DNA of 54,487 nucleotides from assembly GCA_017416765.1 (NCBI GenBank), contig JAFQBE010000038.1, forward strand, positions 1 to 54,487, in the 5' to 3' direction. The notes below the pieces were generated by a model, which was not told the origin of the DNA, did no database searches, and was given only the letters and a program-made list of their open reading frames with translations. The translations under genes were made by a program, and so were the position numbers. Of the stretch, positions 51,611 through 54,487 are shown one piece after another (position 1 is the stretch's first letter; every line of letters starts with the position of its first letter). The DNA comes from Clostridia bacterium. Its GTDB lineage: Bacteria; Bacillota; Clostridia; Oscillospirales; Acutalibacteraceae.

Positions 51611-52314
51611 TAATCGTTTATCAGCTTTTCGGGAACAACCGCTATGCATACGCAGCAAACATCTTTTGCGCCTGCTTTAATCAGCGCTTTACGGCATTCA
51701 TAAAGTGTTGCACCGGTAGTTTTTATATCGTCGCACAGCAATACGGTTTTGCCCTTAATTTCAACGCTTTTGTTTACTTCAAAAACATCTTTAAGATTTT
51801 TAAGCCTTTCCTTGGCCTTTAGTTCGTGCTGGTCAGTTGTGTCGCGAGATTTTATGAGTGCATTTTCAAAAACTGTTCCGAGCAGATTTGCGCAGTCCTT
51901 AGCCAGAAGCTCGGACTGATTGTAGCCGCGTTTATTCCGCTTTTTCTTTGTAAGCGGAACACAGGTTACAAAATCAAACTTCTTTTCGGGGTATTCTTTT
52001 GAAACGGCAGCACACATTTCTTTAGCAAAATATTCGCTTAAAATTAATTCATCGTTGAATTTAAAGCGTCTTATAGCCAAAGCAAGGTCATCCTTGTAAA
52101 CGAAAGGTGCAACAAGCTGCAGCTTAAAATCCGAACGCGAACACATACATTCGCTTTTTTCCCTGCCGCAACCCGGGCAGGGTTCTTCTATTCTTTCAAC
52201 GGTTTTTTCACAAGCTTCGCAAAGGCGGCTGCGCCGTTGGGTAACTTCATCGCATACAGGACAGCGCGCAGGGAAAAGCAGACCGAAAAAATGAAAGAGA
52301 AAGTTACTTTTCAA
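51610..52314 (-). CDS. comF: ComF family protein (phosphoribosyltransferase-like)
   Basis: A 234-residue protein: an N-terminal four-to-eight cysteine zinc finger (CPVCDEVTQRRSRLCEAC, CPGCGREKSECMC) and a C-terminal phosphoribosyltransferase fold with the PRPP-binding motif VLLCDDIKTTGATLYEC. ComF proteins act in DNA uptake during natural transformation. The start is a TTG that touches the argF stop codon (TAATTG), so it is translated from the asnA-argF message, an unusual company for a competence protein. Confidence 0.9.
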   Translation of the reverse strand: MKSNFLFHFFGLLFPARCPVCDEVTQRRSRLCEACEKTVERIEEPCPGCGREKSECMCSRSDFKLQLVAPFVYKDDLALAIRRFKFNDELILSEYFAKEMCAAVSKEYPEKKFDFVTCVPLTKKKRNKRGYNQSELLAKDCANLLGTVFENALIKSRDTTDQHELKAKERLKNLKDVFEVNKSVEIKGKTVLLCDDIKTTGATLYECRKALIKAGAKDVCCVCIAVVPEKLIND

Positions 52315-53229
52315 TTATTCAGCATCGCCGCCCATACACTTGACCATAACTGCCTTTTGTGCATGGAGTCTGTTTTCTGCTTCGTCAAAAATTTCGGCTG
52401 CATGCTCTTCAAATACCTTTGCGGTAATTTCTTCCTCACGGTGTGCGGGCAGGCAGTGGAGAACCATTGCTCCTTCGTGTGCCAGAGCCATAACAGCATC
52501 ATTAATCTGGTAGTTTTTGAATATCTTCTTTCTTTCCTCTGCTTCGCCCTCCTGACCCATGGAAGCCCATACATCGGTATAAAGAACATCAGAATCCTTA
52601 ACAGCCTTTTCAATATCGCTTGTGCAGCAGAATTCGCCGTTTTCGCTTGCCCACTTCATAAGCTCAGCGTCGGGCTGATATTCGTCCGGGCAGGCAATGC
52701 TTACCTTCATGCCCATTTTGATACAGCCTGCAATAAGGGAGTTAGCCATGTTGTTGCCGTCGCCGACATAACAAAGCTTCAGACCCTCAAGTGAGCCCTT
52801 GTGTTCGCGGATGGTCATAAGGTCTGCAAGCACCTGGCAGGGGTGGCAATAGTCTGTAAGACCGTTGATAATCGGAATTGAGCCGACCTTTGCAAGGGTT
52901 TCAACCTCTTCCTGGTCAAAGGTACGGATCATGATACCGTCAAGATAGCGGGAAAGAACGCGTGCAGTATCTTCAACAGGTTCGCCGCGGCCAATCTGTA
53001 AATCGCGTGAGCTTAAAAAGAGTGCGCTGCCGCCAAGGTCATACATACCTACCTCGAATGAAACGCGGGTTCTTGTAGAGGATTTCTGGAATATCATGCC
53101 GAGTGTTTTGCCGGCAAGGTATTTATGCTCAATGCCGTTTTTCTTGGCATATTTGAGCTGGTCAGCAAGGTCAAGAATTTCTGTGATTTCCTGCTTTGTA
53201 AGGTCGGAAAGTTTAAGTAAATGTTTCAT
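52315..53229 (-). CDS. argF: Ornithine carbamoyltransferase
   Basis: A 304-residue enzyme of arginine synthesis that joins ornithine and carbamoyl phosphate into citrulline. The carbamoyl-phosphate site STRTRVSFE (about residue 52), DGIMIRTFDQ, the HPCQVLADLMT region and the ornithine-side HCLPAHRE (about residue 258) are all intact. AAGGAG precedes the ATG at a suitable distance. It follows asnA by 24 bases on the same strand. Confidence 0.96.
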   Translation of the reverse strand: MKHLLKLSDLTKQEITEILDLADQLKYAKKNGIEHKYLAGKTLGMIFQKSSTRTRVSFEVGMYDLGGSALFLSSRDLQIGRGEPVEDTARVLSRYLDGIMIRTFDQEEVETLAKVGSIPIINGLTDYCHPCQVLADLMTIREHKGSLEGLKLCYVGDGNNMANSLIAGCIKMGMKVSIACPDEYQPDAELMKWASENGEFCCTSDIEKAVKDSDVLYTDVWASMGQEGEAEERKKIFKNYQINDAVMALAHEGAMVLHCLPAHREEEITAKVFEEHAAEIFDEAENRLHAQKAVMVKCMGGDAE

Positions 53230-53253
53230 GGATAGTTACTCCTTATATGTTGA

Positions 53254-54261
53254 TTAAAGCAATTCTACGCTGTTTTCTTTACAGAGTGCAAGTGTTGTTT
53301 CGTCCCAGACGGAAACCTGAACCTCACCGACATGGGCTTTACCGAGCATAAGCATGCAAAGGCGTGACTGACCGATGCCGCCGCCCATTGTAAGGGGAAG
53401 CGTACCGTCAAGCAGCAGAGAATGGAACATAAGCTCTGCACGCTCGGGACAGCCCGCTTTGTCAAGCTGTTCACGCAACGAATCGGCATCGACACGAATA
53501 CCCATTGATGAAATTTCTATAGCACAGCCGAGAACCTTATTGTAGAAAAGTATATCGCCGTTGAGCTTCCAATCGTCATAGTCGGGGGCTCTGCCGTCAT
53601 GCTTTTCGCCGCTTTTAAGCAAATCGCCAATCTGCATGATGAAAACCGTGCCATATTTTTCTGCGGCGGCATTTTCGCGCTGTTTTGAAGTGAAATCGGG
53701 ATACATTTCTTCAAGCTCGTAGGTTGTGATGAATTTTACTTCGCGGTTGAGTTCAACATCAATACCGGGGTACATATTCTTCACTTCGTCAAGCGTATCG
53801 CAGACCGCGCCTACAATTGCACAAACAGTTTCCTTGAGGTATTCAACATTGCGCTGTTCACGGGTGATAACCTTTTCCCAGTCCCACTGGTCAACATAAA
53901 TTGAATGAAGGTTATCCATTTCCTCATCGCGGCGGATAGCATTCATATCCGTAACAATGCCTTCGCCGGGCTCAAAGCCGTATTTATATAACGCATAGCG
54001 CTTCCACTTTGCAAGTGAATGAACAACCTGCGCAATAGAACCGGTTTCCTTGATATCAAAAGCAACTGCACGCTCAACACCGCTCAGGTCATCGTTAAAG
54101 CCTGTTGATGCTTCAACAAACAGCGGCGCTGAAACGCGGCTGAGGTTGAGCGCTTTGCAGAGCTTTTTATTGAATGCGTACTTGATAAAGCCTATGGCTA
54201 TCTGCGTATCGTGTACGGAAAGTGTTGATTTGTAGCCTGCAGGCAGGACTGATTTGCTCAT
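53254..54261 (-). CDS. asnA: Aspartate-ammonia ligase (asparagine synthetase A)
   Basis: A 335-residue class II aminoacyl-tRNA-synthetase-like enzyme that makes asparagine from aspartate, ammonia and ATP. Diagnostic stretches are APLFVEASTGFNDDLSGVER, DMNAIRRDEEMDNLHSIYVD, WDWEKVI, and the C-terminal GGGIGQSRLCMLMLGKAHVG class II motif 3. The length matches E. coli AsnA (330). AAGGAG lies before the ATG. It heads the asnA-argF-comF operon. Confidence 0.96.
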   Translation of the reverse strand: MSKSVLPAGYKSTLSVHDTQIAIGFIKYAFNKKLCKALNLSRVSAPLFVEASTGFNDDLSGVERAVAFDIKETGSIAQVVHSLAKWKRYALYKYGFEPGEGIVTDMNAIRRDEEMDNLHSIYVDQWDWEKVITREQRNVEYLKETVCAIVGAVCDTLDEVKNMYPGIDVELNREVKFITTYELEEMYPDFTSKQRENAAAEKYGTVFIMQIGDLLKSGEKHDGRAPDYDDWKLNGDILFYNKVLGCAIEISSMGIRVDADSLREQLDKAGCPERAELMFHSLLLDGTLPLTMGGGIGQSRLCMLMLGKAHVGEVQVSVWDETTLALCKENSVELL

Positions 54262-54307
54262 AAATTTTGCTCCTTAATAAACTGAAAAAAGTTTCGCAAT
54301 ATTGAAA

Positions 54308-54336
54308 ATTATAAAACTGAGAGTTTGTTTTGTCAA
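54308..54336 (-). promoter_or_regulatory. Promoter of the asnA-argF-comF operon
   Basis: On the minus strand: consensus TTGACA, 17-base spacer, TATAAT, about 46 bases before the asnA ATG. Confidence 0.85.
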
Positions 54337-54487
54337 TAATAGCAGATAATGTTTTTATTTGTATTAATGATCAAAACAATCAATATGGTCTAAAAAACTA
54401 GACGAATTTTTAAAAATCTCTTCCGAAAAATACGGATGAGTAAGCCAACGGTTTTTATATGCAAATATAAATTTATATAAATTTATA

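Overview
The window reads as a stretch of chromosome from a Gram-positive anaerobe of the class Clostridia, most likely a gut Oscillospirales/Ruminococcaceae-type bacterium. This is an inference from gene content: type III glutamine synthetase, LuxS, QueT, a G5/LysM/M23 cell-wall hydrolase, the rpmH-rnpA-yidD-yidC-jag cluster, strong AGGAGG-type ribosome sites, frequent TTG/GTG starts, a GH78 rhamnosidase and a very large secreted protein. Three tRNA genes are present (Pro-TGG, Thr-CGT, Gln-CTG). I see no rRNA, CRISPR array, prophage or transposase.

Layout. 0-3 kb: an ECF sigma factor with its membrane partner, and a TPR-like protein. 3-5.3 kb: tRNA-Pro preceded by palindrome-riddled tRNA-Pro remnants, then an AT-rich block with two DUF4230 membrane proteins and a small lipoprotein. 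5.3-7.4 kb: GH78 alpha-L-rhamnosidase. 7.5-11.5 kb: a two-component system, a polytopic membrane protein, two paralogous small membrane proteins and a frameshifted small gene; two matching direct-repeat promoters suggest one regulon. 11.6-14.8 kb: Ca2+-type P-ATPase and a TVP38 protein. 14.8-20.3 kb: cyclophilin, lipoprotein, tRNA-Thr, GT2, M23 hydrolase, luxS, queT. 20.6-24.9 kb: phosphohexomutase and the jag-yidC-yidD-rnpA-rpmH cluster. 25-30 kb: repeat-bearing membrane-anchored protein, RadC-like protein, ketopantoate reductase-like protein, GlnN.

30-44.9 kb: a 1.1-kb non-coding stretch with palindromic repeats and a strong promoter, then a single 3816-residue exported protein built of FIVAR-like repeats and beta-rich domains, then a secreted tandem endonuclease/exonuclease/phosphatase protein and Maf. 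44.9-48.4 kb: a zinc-uptake locus (Fur/Zur-family regulator, substrate-binding lipoprotein, ATPase) in which the expected permease is absent and a MATE transporter follows. 48.4-50.3 kb: HD phosphohydrolase, then a small HTH regulator with a Fic-family protein lacking the usual catalytic histidine. 50.3-50.8 kb: tRNA-Gln followed by two exact-period (177 bp) copies of its 3' end plus terminator, each carrying a palindromic element. 50.9-54.3 kb: dCTP deaminase and, on the other strand, asnA-argF-comF. The last ~150 bases (54337-54487) are AT-rich and show no gene.

The observations I consider most worth following are the two tRNA loci with tRNA-derived palindromic elements, the shared direct-repeat promoter of the two-component locus, the giant FIVAR protein, the zinc locus without a permease, and the His-less Fic protein.
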